A DNA stretch of 64,000 nucleotides from Microstegium vimineum. Its lineage: Eukaryota; Streptophyta; Magnoliopsida; Poales; Poaceae. This document shows, in pieces, positions 42,355 to 54,626 of this stretch. The notes under the pieces are model-generated. The model saw nothing but the letters and a program-made list of their open reading frames with translations, had not been told where the DNA came from and made no database searches. Made by a program: the position numbers and the translations under genes. Every line of letters starts with the position of its first letter. Positions within the stretch are counted from its first letter, which is position 1. The DNA lies in assembly GCA_022036555.1 (NCBI GenBank), contig CM039130.1, forward strand, positions 5,802,527 through 5,866,526, given 5' to 3'.

Positions 42355-44154
42355 CTCCTCAGATCGCACAGGTTTCCCGAGTGGCATAGCAGGTCTCCGG
42401 CCTGATGGATCCACGAGACGAGGGGCCGTACGCGGATGCATGGTGCGTGCGGGTGCGGCGGGCAGGCGTCGGCCGGCGCGGCCGATCGGTACCTTTAGGG
42501 CGGCTTTCGGGCCGGCCGGGACCTATAGTAATGGTCAACTGATCAATACATGGGGGGTAAGGGATGTTGGAGCACTTAACATGGTGGTAGGTGGCTAACA
42601 AGGGAGCATGCAGCTGCAAGCAAATAGAAGGTGCAGATAACATATGCTCTAGCCCATAGTTGTGAGCTTGCTTTCCCGATAGTAAAGTGTGCTTGCTTTG
42701 GCTCCGGCCTTGTATATATTATCGTCGTCCATGCATGACATGACGCCCGGCCAGCCTCGCTCGCGCCTGCATGCACCGCCACCACAAAACTTCCTGCCCG
42801 ATCTCGGTTGGGCGTGCGTGCGCCGTACGTCGCCGGCGCGGCGACCCCGGACAGACGACACCGGACGTGTGCGTGGATAGTAGTGCCAGCACGCTGCCAT
42901 ACGACGCACAGGGGCACATGTCACGCTAGCTCTGGGCCGTGGCCAGAACTGAGTATGTTCGTACTCCTACGTACTACATACGCTCCCGTTCTCGGCTGCT
43001 TTTACCGCATTTGTTGACTCGGAAAGTCACGACCTTTGTGGGCCGGCGGTCGGGGTACGGTGATATGGCGGCAGTAACACCGGCCGGCGAAGCTAATTAC
43101 GATTCGGCGAAGACGATTCGCACGCACGCAAATTAGGCAAATTCACAGGAAATGAGCGAGAAACTTACCACGACGATCGAGGGTCCAGCCACCAGAAGGT
43201 ACCGGAGCAGAGGAGAAAAGGCATAGCGTAAGCACGTGCGTGGACGCGGTAATTAATCCGGTGGGCGTGTGAAGGCTGCTGCCTGCTGCGCGTACGTACG
43301 AGGAGCCGGGGAAGGACGGAGGCGGTCGCGGTGGCATATATGTGGCGCGCAGCAGCCGACCGCACCGTCCCGTCCCGTCTCGCCCTGGTGGCAAAGAGCC
43401 GCACACCTAATTTGCCTATGGAATCAGTAGTTCAGTCAGGTGTACACATATAGCTAGGTGGGAAAGGGTTTTGCATTCTGGAATCGGGCTCTCGTGCAGT
43501 TCTTACATGAAGGTGTGTGAAGACGACGATGCATGACAGGGACGCATGCAATGCACGCACGCACATGAGCCGAGCGATACGCTACTAGCCTACTATTATA
43601 CAATACATAATTGATTCATCATCAGGTGGGGAACACGGCCAACAATGAAACATATGTGACTGGGGTGCGGCCGCGCGCGCACGTCAAACGCTGGCATCAC
43701 ACCTCACACGGTGACACACTGACACGGCAGCTAGCGTGCGTACGTAACGTGACGCGTCTCTCGTTGTTTGACACAGCACTACTCTGGCATGCGCGCGCCC
43801 CGGCCCCGTGCGAACAACGGAACGGAACTGAACGGGTACGGTGGAGGACCAGTACGGGCCTGTTTGGATTGCGTGAAAAAAAACACACGTGCTCCTACGT
43901 TTTTTCCCGTAAATTAAAATTGAACTGGTTAACGTGAAACATATTCAATTATTCTGAGGGAGGCATGCATGCATGACCACACAGCTTGAGCCGCACACAC
44001 CATGCTTGTCATGGATGATGACCGATACGTACGCCGCGTGAATCCACCCGTTCAATTCCGTCGCGTCGTCGGTTAATTTTGCACGTTGACTAGCTAGCTA
44101 GGTCGTCGATCGAGTCGGATTTAATTAATCTCGATCGGTCCATGCCTACACATA

Positions 44155-44486
44155 GGGTATGTTTGGATCCCTTTAGCAAATTAAGAAATTAGTAAAAGTG
44201 TAAAAAAAAAATATTTTTTTGACAAATTGATCAAATGAAAAAAAAAGCAAAAAATTGTTATTTTTCGTTTGTCACTTTGGAGTGACAAATAAAAAAACCT
44301 CTCAGTCGTATCTCTCACTCTTGTGCATGACGTGTGAATGATAATGCAATTATTAAGAGTAAAATTTTCTTTGCATATTTCATTTACTATTTGTCATGTG
44401 ATGTAAATACTAAAAAATGACAAAATATTTGTCAAATTTATTTGTTATTTGCTATTTACCATTTACCATGAGATCTAAACATGACC
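44155..44486. mobile_element. Tourist-like MITE in copy B
   Basis: The ends are GGGTATGTTTGGATC and, on -, GGTCATGTTTAGATC. The interior has repeats of GACAAAT and TTTGTCA type. The exact target duplication is unclear. No equivalent is seen in copy A. Confidence 0.65.
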
Positions 44487-44673
44487 GTAGTATACAGGCC
44501 GGGCCGGGGAACAATACTACGACATAGCACGTTTTTTTTTTCTGTGTAGTGCTACAGAGTTAATTGACCTCATCACGATATAAATCACACGGGATTTATT
44601 AAGCATTTATTAGCGGTATATACTAGTACAGCATGAACTGAAAAGCTCGCTGGAATCTATAGTGTGACCGTGT

Positions 44674-45557
44674 TGTCGGTGTTATGACCCAGGGGTCAAG
44701 ACCACCGGGTAGTAAATTTGTATATTGCGTACTCCCTCTCTCAGATGTGATGCAAGAAGGACACAAGATTTATCCTGGTTCGGAAAAAGAAGACCCTACG
44801 TCCAGCGTGGGAGGATAGATTGTATTATCTTGCACCGAAGTGCTCGTACAGGGGATACAAGCAGGTTTACACGGGGGTGCTCAGGATGAGCTGAGGCCTA
44901 GGGCTAGCAGAGCTATCCTAGGCGGTCGGTTGGTTGCTTGAGGAGTCGATCAAGCAACAGGGTTTGTGGAGTGTGAGGATCAGAGCCGATGTCTGAGTGA
45001 GAAGTGTCCGAGCGAAGGGGGTTTGTGCCAGAGTCGCCTGAAAAAATCCTCTTCTTCTATCTCGGCGTCCCCCTTTTATAGACCAAGGGGAGGCCCGAGG
45101 GTACAGGGTTCTAAATTGTTGTAGCGTGGGAGGCGTGTCCGCGGCATAGTGTTGGCGAAGGGACGTCGATCACTGTGGTGGTGTGGCCTTCCCGTCCTTC
45201 CGGTGCTCCGGGGCATGGTGACAGTAGACTAGACGTTGCTGCACGTCGCGGCACAGTAGGGTCGATCTTCCACAGACGGGCGCGAGTCCCATAGTTGAAG
45301 CGGGACGGAGCGGATGGAACGGACCCCATACCGGAGTGGTTGGAGGTAGGGGTCGTTCGTTCGACCCCTGGTCCGTCATCTTTTCAGAAGCAGGCCGGCC
45401 CACGACTGGTCGCTATCGCCGGTGCAGGGGGCCTTCGTGCGATGGGCTCTTCTTTGCTGACTTGAGCGGTTGGTTGATTCTTGTCTTAAAAATGGTTGCT
45501 ATGTTAAGCGTTAAATTATCGAAAGATTTAGGGTACCCCTTACCTTTGTACCCGACA
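44674..45557 (-). mobile_element. Solo LTR of the Tat-lineage family, in copy B
   Basis: It starts TGTCGG and ends CCGACA. The reverse complement begins TGTCGGGTACAAAGGTAAGG like the 3' LTR at 16044. A perfect 5 bp target duplication, CGTGT, lies at 44669-44673 and 45558-45562. It has one GGGTCG hairpin unit (45349-45368) and lacks roughly 300 bp present in the 1239 bp LTR. No internal element sequence is present, so it arose by LTR-LTR recombination. Confidence 0.93.
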
Positions 45558-45668
45558 CGTGTCCTCCCCAATTTTATCTGGGACTATGGAGGGGGAACTT
45601 TCTAGAAAGCAGCCATGCATGCATGCATGTGCGTGATGGTAGTGGTGTCAAGTGTGACTGACAAATTA

Positions 45669-46010
45669 GGGCAGGTTTGGTTATAGGGACTAAAAATAAG
45701 TCCCTGTCACATCGGATGTGTAGACACTAATTAAGAGTATTAAATATAGACTATTTATAAAACTAATTTGTCAGCCGAAGACTATTTTGCGAAACAAATC
45801 TATTGATGTAAAATAGTCTATAATTTGATAATATGGTGCTACAGTAAACATATGTTAACGATGGATTAATTAGCCTTAATAGATTCGTCTCGTGAAGTAC
45901 TACATAGCGTTGTAATTAGTTTTATAATATAAATTATATTTAATTTATTTAATTGATATCAAACATCCGATATGACAAGAAACTAAAAATAAGTTAGACA
46001 ATCAAATACC
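45669..46010. mobile_element. Tourist-like MITE in copy B
   Basis: Left end GGGCAGGTTTGGTTATAGGG, right end on - GGTATTTGATTGTCTAACTT, with subterminal actaaaaataag and a CATCGGATGT motif at both ends. TTA precedes at 45666-45668 and TTT follows. Copy A is continuous here (cctgacaaaagcgg near 40990). The same family gives the stump at 1350 and a decayed copy at 52228. Confidence 0.8.
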
Positions 46011-46868
46011 TTTTAAAAGCGGAAAAGAAAGGTGGTGTTGTTTGAGGGAGTGAGGGCGCCAAAAGCGGCAAATGCCATGGCCATGCGCGCCAAAAGCCAC
46101 CATAGTACTACTACTACTGTATTGGATTTTCCGGCATGGGGAGAGACGACTCGACAGCGCGCGTTGGTAGTGGTAGCAATGGCAATCGATGCATGTGAGT
46201 GTCGTTAGCTTCGCGCCACCTGTCGGACTGCGTAGACCCCCTACTGTTGTCCTACGGTCGGTCTTGGCGCTACTCGTAGGCCCCCTCCCCACGCAGGCCC
46301 AGGTGATGCGATCTGTCGATCGGTTTACGACGAATGGGTGCACAGAACGGGGCCTCGCCGCGATCCACCAACCTGCAGGATCGCACCGGCGGGTCGGCAC
46401 GTGCGCCTACGCTGACGCGACGCCAACAGTTGTCATTTCTTTTTTCGTGTACCAGGAAAATACGTACGTACGTGACAGTCCAGTGGTTGCATGGCACGAC
46501 GCCGTCGGTCGTCAGGGTGCCCTGCAGCCGCGGTCGTCTCCTCGGATCGCAGGTTCTCGAGTGGCTCCAGTAGTACGTCTCTCGGGGAGCGCGGGGCGGC
46601 GGCGGATGGGATGCTGCGCGCGTGGGGCGGGTGGGCGTCGGCCGGCGCGGCCGATCGGTACCTTTACGGCGGCTTGCGGGCCGACCGGCATGAGCATCTC
46701 TCTGCATGCACGCACGCACGCCCACCACCACCACCGCCACAAAATTGCCTGGCCGCCGATCGGTTGGCGTGCGCCGTCGCTGTCGCGCGTATACGTCCGC
46801 CGTCGTTCGTGCCGCTCGCCGGCGCGGCCGGCGATCCCGGACGACAGATTCGACACCACCGGACGTGG

Positions 46869-47670
46869 GATCGATTATCGATGCATGGTTGCGCTAGCTA
46901 AGCTGCTGCGCGATCGCCCCGCGCTGTCGATGGCCGTTGGGCACTTTGGCACCACACGCATCAGGTGACGGCGACTCGCGACGGACGAGGACGACGACGG
47001 CCCGAACCGCCGGTTGGTGACCGGTCGAGGGGAAACACAGGAAAGCTAGGCGAACAAGCATCATCCCGGCCGTTCGCGTTAAATTTTGGGTGGGCCCTCA
47101 CTCGCTTTGCGCCTGAACACACGCATACCACGTCGCCGATCTATGGCACAAGTGCGGCCGTACGAGCTCCAACTTTCCGCCCCCAAGGCCCCTCCGTCCA
47201 AAACATAAATTACAGTTTATATTTTTTTTTCCAAGAAGAAATTAAATAATTTTTTAGACTGTACGAAATCTACAAAACATATGTACTAACATATACGATA
47301 ATAATATAAATAAGTATGATTACGTTATTAACTATAGAATATATTTTGTAGCAAGGCATTTGTACGTTTACACATAAATGTTACACCATTCCTTTTAATA
47401 AATTTTGTCAAACTTATAACAATTTCACTTTCCATAACTACAACCGTATTCGTTTTATGAAGGCAGTAGTATTATCTCCACCCAAGAATACTTGATGATC
47501 TGGGGTTGAAAAATTACAGATCCATTCTATGATACTTAATGGTTTGGGATTCAAATAAAGTTTATTATCATCTCTATTCTAGATTTGATGATAGATGAGT
47601 TAAAGAATTTTCTAAAAAACTTGGTTCCTATTTAGATCTTCGACATGCGCGTGAGTCTGCTTGAATCGTA
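46869..47670. other. Intergenic, no gene recognised
   Basis: GC-rich to about 47190, then AT-rich. No recognisable protein, RNA or complete transposon is seen. Confidence 0.4.
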
Positions 47671-47905
47671 ATTCCTCCATCCCAAATTATAAAACTTTTG
47701 ATTTTTTTCACCCAAATTTGACCACTTGTTTTATTAAAAAAAATTGATGCAAAATACCACTTTTTTAGTTGTGGCATGCTTTATTAATAAAAGTTCTTTC
47801 ATATTGACTTAAATTTGACTACATTTACGTAATCTTTTTAATAAGACGAGTGGTTAAACTTAGAGTAAAAAAGTCAAATATTCTTATAATTTGGGATAGA
47901 GGAAG
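47671..47905. mobile_element. Stowaway-like MITE
   Basis: TA at 47669-47670 and 47906-47907 flanks ATTCCTCCATCCCAAATTAT on the left and, on -, CTTCCTCTATCCCAAATTAT on the right. Confidence 0.8.
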
Positions 47906-47972
47906 TACAACCCAACACAAAAGCAACTATTTTCGATGTCTTAGGGAGCTGTAGCAGCCTTTCCCCCTCTCA

Positions 47973-48253
47973 GGCCAGTCTCAACGGGGGTGTCCTTTGA
48001 GTTTCATTCGCATCAAATATGTTGCCACATAGGCACTTTTGATGACATGACAGTGTATTTAAGAAGAGAGAGAAGAAATGAGTGTCATGGGGATGACACT
48101 CTCTTGACACGAATACCAACTCTCTATGAGTCATGAAATTAAATGTCTATGAAACTCTTCACTGAGAGTGGGTGTTTCATCCGAGTTTCGTTTCATTTTG
48201 TATGACGTGACAGTCTTGGAAACAACATTACGAAACTCCCCATTGAGACGGCC
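47973..48253. mobile_element. Tourist-like MITE with TCA target duplication
   Basis: The ends are GGCCAGTCTCAACGGGGG and, on -, GGCCGTCTCAATGGGGAG. TCA flanks at 47970-47972 and 48254-48256. The length is 281 bp. 48257-48488 downstream holds a further MITE-like stretch without a second clear end. Confidence 0.75.
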
Positions 48254-48488
48254 TCACAAAGCACTCCAGCAATAGCGTTGCAATCCGTGACCGAATAGCT
48301 AGGCTGTTGGAGAGATGCTGTAACATATAGTGTACACCAAACAAATATCTGGTCTCCAATTTCGTAATGACCATGGATTAAAATAATAATAAATTTATAT
48401 ATTATAAACATGTTCATGCTATAAGTACAGTAAAAAGCTATCGGTGGCTTGTTCATTGAAGCGGAGGAGGGAGAATAAGAAAGACAAG

Positions 48489-51459
48489 CACTACTACAAA
48501 AAAGAACTTGCGCAGCGTCTCAAATATGCCATCCGTGGCAGACTCCAATTTCTGCCCGCTGCGGTAAATCCCATGATTTACCGCAACGGACATGTTTTAT
48601 TTACCGTAGCGGACAATTTTGTCCGCTGCGGTAAATCGATTTACCGTGACGGGCGTCCTTTAAGGCCCGTCACGGAAAATTCGAGGCCCAATAGGCCCAA
48701 AGCGAGACTCATTTCCATCGTCGTATATATATACACGCTAGGGTTTTGAAGCCACCTCCCTCTCTCCCTCCTCACGACAGCGCCTCATCTCCCTCTGCTC
48801 GCGACAGAGCCGTCTGCACCCTCCCTCTCGCCTCATCCCTCTCCCTCCCATGGCGCACGGCGGCAGGCTCCCTCTCCCTCCCATGGCGCACGGCGGCGGC
48901 CTCCTCTCCCTCCCCAACCTTAGGAGCTGCAGCAGAGGATCCATGCGACGCTCCTCCCCAACCTTAGGAGGTGGCGGATCTGGCACAGATCCAGCAGTGG
49001 CGCACCTCAGGCACGACGGATCTGGCACAGATTCGGCGTGGCGGGTCCAGGCGGCGCGGACCACGACGAAGGCGGCCTGCGGCGACTCCACGGTGGCGCT
49101 GCACGGCAGATCCGGTGGCGGATCCGGTGTGGCGGGTCCACGCGGCGTGGGCCACGACGAAGGCGTCCTGCGGCGGCTCCACGGTGGCACTGCACTGTAA
49201 CACCTCTGGTGTTAATCACCTAATTAAAAACTTGATCATGTCATCATATGCATTAATCATCATTCAATTGTCTGAAAACCTGAATATGCATTGAATTAAA
49301 ATGAGTTTACTTGATTGTGTTTAATCAATTGCTTGAATGCAGGTCATCTTTTCAAATTCTCAAATTTAAATTTGAATCCAAACCCTAATTCCCAGAGGGG
49401 GTGGATTAAACCCTAAACATGAGTTTCAAAATCTAAAAATAATTTACATATGATTGTTTAAGCAAAATTGTAGCTCTCTGTTTGAATTGCATTTGTTGTG
49501 TTTACAGTTTTTTTCAAGTGTTATTCAAGTTTTTAAAGTAATTAAAAAGAAGGTAAATCCTTTTAAAAAGCTTTTCAAATTTCAAAAAATGCATTTTTAT
49601 TTCTAGGCCGAATTTGAAAATGTGAGTATTGACAAAAATATAGATCATGAAATTTTGAGCAACTTTCGTATTCAAAGTTTTTCATGAAAACCCCTGGAAG
49701 CTTGAGCAATTTGCAAATTAGTATCAAGGGCGGTTCAGTCATTTCACCGAACAGCTGCATGGCGGCGTGGAGCTCGACGCCAACACCTGGCCGGCCACCT
49801 GCCGAGCTTGGCAAGCGCCTCATGTCCGCAACGCGCGTCCCATCGCGTGTGTGGCATCACCGCGGCTCCGTTGCCGTCTTCAAAACGGGACGCCGTCCAC
49901 CCTTTGCCTCTCTTTCCTCGCCGTTCACCGCTCTGCTCTGCTCCGCCGCGAGCTCCTCCCACGTTGACGAGCTCGTCCGAGCTCGTTAGCCACTGCCATA
50001 CCCCCAATCCACTGTCATTGTCTTCGTCTGGACCTTACGCAGCCTCGGGGTGAGTTGGTTGAAGCAGTCGGGTACCGGTTTGCCCGGCGCGGCTTCGTCT
50101 TCTTCAACTCCGGCGAGAGCGCCGCCGCTCTGGTATGCGGTCGTCCCGGCTATGCGAAAGTCGCATTGACCTTTTGTCTGTTGTTTCTTGTTCCTTGTTC
50201 ATCGCTGATCCTCGTCGGCTCCGCCGTTTCTTCTTTGGTGAACCACAGCCTCGGGAACGCCGACGTTGCCACCAGTTCATCGATTCCGCCGGCACGGTCT
50301 TCGTCGACCGGTCGTTCTGCTTCATCTCCGGTCGAGTTAGCGAGCGCCTCGCAACCAGGGTGAGCTTCTGATGCTCGTAGGGTAGATGGTTGTAGCCAAT
50401 TTTGGCCGGTTGCTCGTGTTCGTTTGCTCCGGCGTGTTTTGCACCACCGCGTCGGTGCTCACCGCCGTGAGAGCTCGGTGGTCGATCTTTTCTTCAATTG
50501 ATTGTTGCGCTAGCTTCGCCTAGCCTTGCTATGCTTCGTATGGGTGTTGGTTGTTCGAGCGCATGCGTGTTTTGGCCGGCGCATGTCGCATGGATCTCTG
50601 CCGTCCGCCATGATCGACGGAGAGGTCACTGCAGTAGGTTTTATCCTTGTTTTCGTTGTGCTTCGGGTTCGCGTGGTCTTCCTGAGTCGTTTGCGATGCT
50701 TGGTTCGTGCTGCATGACCGTGGTCACTATGGATGGTTATGAAGAATAAAAAGTCTTTGCTTGACCCTGGGGCAAGGGTAACTCGGTTGTTTGTGTAAAC
50801 TCTATCGGCAGCTTGATGTAACATTATCGTACGACACTTAAGTTATATTTCAAAACTTATGGTTTGTAATATGACTTTAAACTTCCGCTACTTTGATGTA
50901 ATATAAATTATCGCGTTACTTCTGCAATGTTGTAATGAGGAGATCCTGTTCGGATAGAGGTGGATGACCCGCTGTAAAGTGGCGACACCTGACGGGCTAA
51001 TTAAGATTGGGATCATTTGTTGGGATTAAGTAGTTAATCCTGACAAGTGGGCCCTATCTTAAGAGGTTTTGTCACATGCACGGCGGATCCGGCGGCGGTA
51101 CGAGCTCCACGGTGGCGGATTGAGCTCCACGGTGGCAGATCCGGCGTGGCGGGTCCAGGCGACGCGGGCCACGACGAAGGCGACCTGCGGCGGCTCCACG
51201 GTGGCGCTGCACGGCAGCGGATCGAGCAATGGTGTGGGATCCGACGGTGCGGATGGATCCGGCGGCGGCCCATATCCAGGCCCGGTGTGGGCTTTTTTCT
51301 TTTTTTTTTTAATTATTTACATCGATTAACCACGGCAGGCATTTGCCGCCCGCCTTGTAAAATCAACTATTTACTGTGACCTTTTGCTTGTGTCGGGCGC
51401 AGTTGCCCGCCGTGGAAAATGCAAAATGTCCGCTGCAGAAAACAGTTTATGTAGTAGTG
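48489..51459. mobile_element. CACTA element interrupted by a solo LTR
   Basis: The ends are CACTACTACAAAAAAGAACT and, on -, CACTACTACATAAACTGTTT, with AAG target duplication at 48486-48488 and 51460-51462. Subterminal repeats of CCGCTGCGGTAAAT and TTTACCG type lie within 200 bp of the left end. The interior has three ~70 bp units (gtggcgggtcca...ctccacggtggc) at about 49039, 49129 and 51137, the last two separated by the solo LTR. Without it the element is about 1.09 kb and encodes no transposase. Confidence 0.92.
49196..51076 (+). mobile_element. Solo LTR (1.9 kb) nested in the CACTA element
   Basis: It starts TGTAACACC and ends GTCACA with a perfect 5 bp target duplication, TGCAC (49191-49195 and 51077-51081). 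No gag-pol is present. The TGTAACRCC start and ~1.9 kb length suggest a Ty3/gypsy chromovirus of the Tekay/Del type, by inference. Orientation is taken from the leader-like right part. Internal open frames such as those near 50055-50370 are short and overlapping and are not called as genes. Confidence 0.88.
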
Positions 51460-51513
51460 AAGGACAATGAGTTATATGTTGAAGCGGAGGAGAGAGAATA
51501 AGAAAGACAGAGG

Positions 51514-52227
51514 ACAAGGACGTAACCTTTAAAGGGGCTTTGACATATGAAGCAAAAACAAAAAAAAATCAATGAAATAAATACATTACATGTGAACCAG
51601 TTATTATAATTATAATATAGATATACTGATAGATAAACGGTACGTGTCCATACAACATGGTAGGGCTATATTACAACTGAGATCATCACATCTGATTGAG
51701 ATCTCAGGAGTCACGATAAAGATTTCTTATAGTACTGTCAAAATGTACGATACCATAGTCTAATAGCAGCAGCAGTAGTATAAAAATGGGTGGCAGAGAT
51801 CTGTTGTGCGGGGAGACAGAACAGTCGGTATACGTGTACACGTTTTTTTTTCGGAACATGCCGTACACGTACTAATATTAATATAACCAACCAGCTAATT
51901 TCACTAACACAGCGAGATTATGGAGTATTGAATAAATTAAAGTTCACAGCGTAACACGTCAACGTGTGTAGTAGTTATCTTGCATGATTTTAATTTGTGA
52001 TGAGATGCGAAGGATCGAGGACGTCACCAAGGAAGCACCAAATCATGTTTTTTAGTGCCAAGCCAGGGGACACGTATTATATGCAAAAAAGTATACAGTA
52101 CTGGTGGTTATGGCACACAACATGTGTATCTATATAAAATTGTGAGCGCAACTGCGCATACACGACGCACGTGCGTACTGTGTTCAGGAACATGCATGGT
52201 TTCGTACTCTGACTAATCGTAGACATT
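51514..52227. other. Intergenic, no gene recognised
   Basis: AT-rich, with a short CAG/TAG-rich stretch near 51765-51780. Nothing coding and no transposon ends are seen. Confidence 0.4.
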
Positions 52228-52560
52228 TTGTTTGCCACCTCGCCTGAACTTTAAATTTGAGTAGTCTGTCTCATTAAATATTTAAACATGAATTTAAAGT
52301 ATTAATAAATATGGATTAATTAGTTAAAAAAACTAATTGTATAATTCAAGACAACAAATCTATTCAACCTAATTGGTCCATAATGATTTGGTAATATAAT
52401 GCGCTACAACAAAAATATATAGTAATGATTGATTATTTAGGCTTAAATAATATTTCATCTCATAAATTATTCATGATTTTTATAATTAGTTTTATAATTA
52501 ATTTATATTTAGTCCTTCTAATAGTATCAAATGTTTGATATGAGCTCTTCTAGACTTTAA
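52228..52560. mobile_element. Degenerate Tourist-like MITE
   Basis: It shares GGATTAATTAG, TATAATTAGTTTTATAAT and ATCAAATGTTTGATATGA-type motifs with the MITE at 45669-46010 in the same order. The ends are eroded. Confidence 0.5.
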
Positions 52561-54554
52561 ACTTTATACTAGTCAGGTATGCTATACGGTGCCGGCGTGC
52601 TGCGTTTCCTTCGGTCGGTGGCCGTACGCTTATACGTGTATGTACGCGTGTGTAAAGTATTTTTTGTAGATAACGCGGGTAAAGTATATATAGCTGCATG
52701 GCGACGCGCGCGCAACCAAGTCCGTACTCTACTTTACGTATATACGCTGTACACTGCCGTTGAGTGTTGACTAAATTCAGATGGCGCGGCATGCAAATGG
52801 CCGGGGCAATGTACGGCAGCGACTACAAGAAGAACTCAGCAGTATGTACGTCATGATATTTTTCAATCAACGTAGAAAAATTATAATAGACCATTCTAAA
52901 TAAATGTTGTCTTTTAAAATACACAAAAGTACACAAGGTAAAATAAATAACCAATTGCTTAAATGACTTGCATTGGGGATAATCGAATTTCCAATTTATC
53001 AATATCAGAACACGTAGTTGAAAGAAAATTGGGGATAACCAATTGCTTAATGACTTGCATTGAAGATGCCCTTAGTGTAGCTGCTGCTGCTGCTGCAAAC
53101 TGCGGCTTCACTTTGCTCTCTGAGGTTCTGTAGCAGCAGCCCAACAGCAGACACACAGCGAGCTGCAGCGAACACGCTGACGCCCACTGTCTACAAAAAC
53201 ATACGCTCTCGGTACCTATCTAGGCGCCGCGTCAATAATTCAGGAACAATGGAGAACCGAAGAAACAGGTGTATAGATAAGTGCAGTACATAGACCACGC
53301 ATTCACCGCCGTTGTTGCTGACAATTATTACCACCGCAAGAGATATAGTAATACTTAAATATAAATCGTTCCATCATGCATGTCAGTTTCAGTAATCACC
53401 GAATCCACGGCGAGCAATGCAATGGCTTGGGCTGGCCGCCCAAACTCGTTTCATCACCTACTTGTAGCAATCGAGCAGTAGCTGTCACTGTAGTACACAA
53501 TGCTCAGACAGCCAGCACAAATCCCTCTCGAACACTGTTGTCATCCTACAGTATTCTTGACACTTTGACAGGCAGCCATTTTCAGCAGCCATCGAAAAAA
53601 ACTGCCAATGCATGCCATTTCTGACAAAGGGGTAAGCTACCACTGACGGAGAAAGAGCGATATGATGCATGCTCATCCATCCATCTGTAGTACATCCTTT
53701 TGGAACCTGCTTATTAGTCGTCTACCAATTATTAAAGTGTCGTAAGCATTGGAAATTTGTGCTAGCTAGTGGTAGTTACAGCAAGCTTTTCTTGGCCTTA
53801 CTTACAGTTGCAGATTAGTCGTTATTAGGAGTAGCTTTCATGTCCATTTTTGCAGACTATTATATGCATATATATGCGTGCTAAGCTACCTTGCTATTTT
53901 ATACAGCTTATTAGCTAGGTGCTTGTCTGCTTTCAGCAGGTCTTGAATTCTTCGCATCCCAGCTGCCTGGTGTTGGTGCACCTGCAGCCAGGTGCAAGAT
54001 TTTCTTGTTGTGTCATATCTGCATCAAATAGGTGGCATCATGCACATTGCAAGATGATGATAGGAATTGGATGGACCTCGCCATCCTGCCGTGGTGCCGT
54101 CATGCACGCTCTGCCTCGGCCGGTCCCAAATTATTCAATCTGTACGTACAGTTGTCTTTAAGTCAAACTATGTTAAATTTTGACTAAATGTATATAAAAT
54201 ATTATTAATCATGACACTTAATTAGCATTTAGTATACCAATAATACGTATTTTCACAATATATTATTTGGTGTCCTAGATGTTTTATCTTTTTTTTATAA
54301 AGTTGAGAATGCATGGAGAGCGGCAAGGAGCCACGTTGTATTCTCAATTAACAATACTACTTATTAATATAATGATACATAAATCATTTGCGTAATTAAA
54401 GAAAAAGCTTCAAATTTAATGAATTTTTAGTTTCAACAAACTAAGGTTTTTACTTTTTTTTTCTTGAATACTCTTACCATATGTTTCATTAAGAAGAAGT
54501 TTAGAAACATATACGCCCTACATTACATCACGCTCTATGTGTTTCATTAAGAAG

Positions 54555-54557
<3 letters not shown>
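52561..54557. other. Intergenic, short direct repeats only
   Basis: A direct repeat ACCAATTGCTTAA/TGACTTGCATTG occurs at about 52949 and 53037. A Stowaway-like fragment lies near 54150-54300 (TCAAACTATGTTAAATTTTG). No gene is recognised, and open frames are under 90 codons. Confidence 0.4.

Positions 54558-54625
<68 letters not shown>
54558..54625. repeat. (TA)34 microsatellite
   Basis: An uninterrupted TA dinucleotide run of 68 bp. It follows two copies of TGTTTCATTAAGAAGA (54482 and 54539). Confidence 0.97.

Positions 54626-54626
<1 letters not shown>

Larger units (their letters stand above)
39415..42870. repeat. Tandem duplication, copy A
   Basis: Collinear with copy B (42885-46868). 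Shared blocks include CACATGTCACGC (39450/42914), TTTGACTCGGAAAGTCACGA (39934/43013), ACAGGAAATGAGCG (40076/43145), GAAAGGTG (41006/46026), ATGGCAATCGATGCA (41205/46175) and GGCCGATCGGTACCTTTA (42479/46647). Copy A carries three insertions absent from B: a Stowaway, a TTA-flanked MITE and a CACTA element. No protein gene is evident. Confidence 0.88.
42885..46868. repeat. Tandem duplication, copy B
   Basis: See copy A. The junction A/B is near 42871-42884, where the copy A end (ccggacgtg) meets the copy B start (agtagtgccagcacgctgcc). Copy B ends at the matching ccggacgtg near 46866. Copy B carries a Tourist-like MITE, a solo LTR and a second MITE that are absent from A. Without insertions, both copies are about 2.8 kb. 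Confidence 0.88.
48453..51513 (+). repeat. 36 bp direct repeat flanking the CACTA element
   Basis: TTGAAGCGGAGGAG and GAGAATAAGAAAGACA occur at about 48453-48487 and again at about 51479-51513, one mismatch apart. They are not the CACTA target duplication (AAG); they mark an older local duplication that the element split. Confidence 0.75.

Noticed and set aside
49196..51076. Protein genes in the GC-rich part near 50.0-50.8 kb
   Set aside because: Short overlapping frames on both strands; borders and target duplication show that the whole stretch is a solo LTR.
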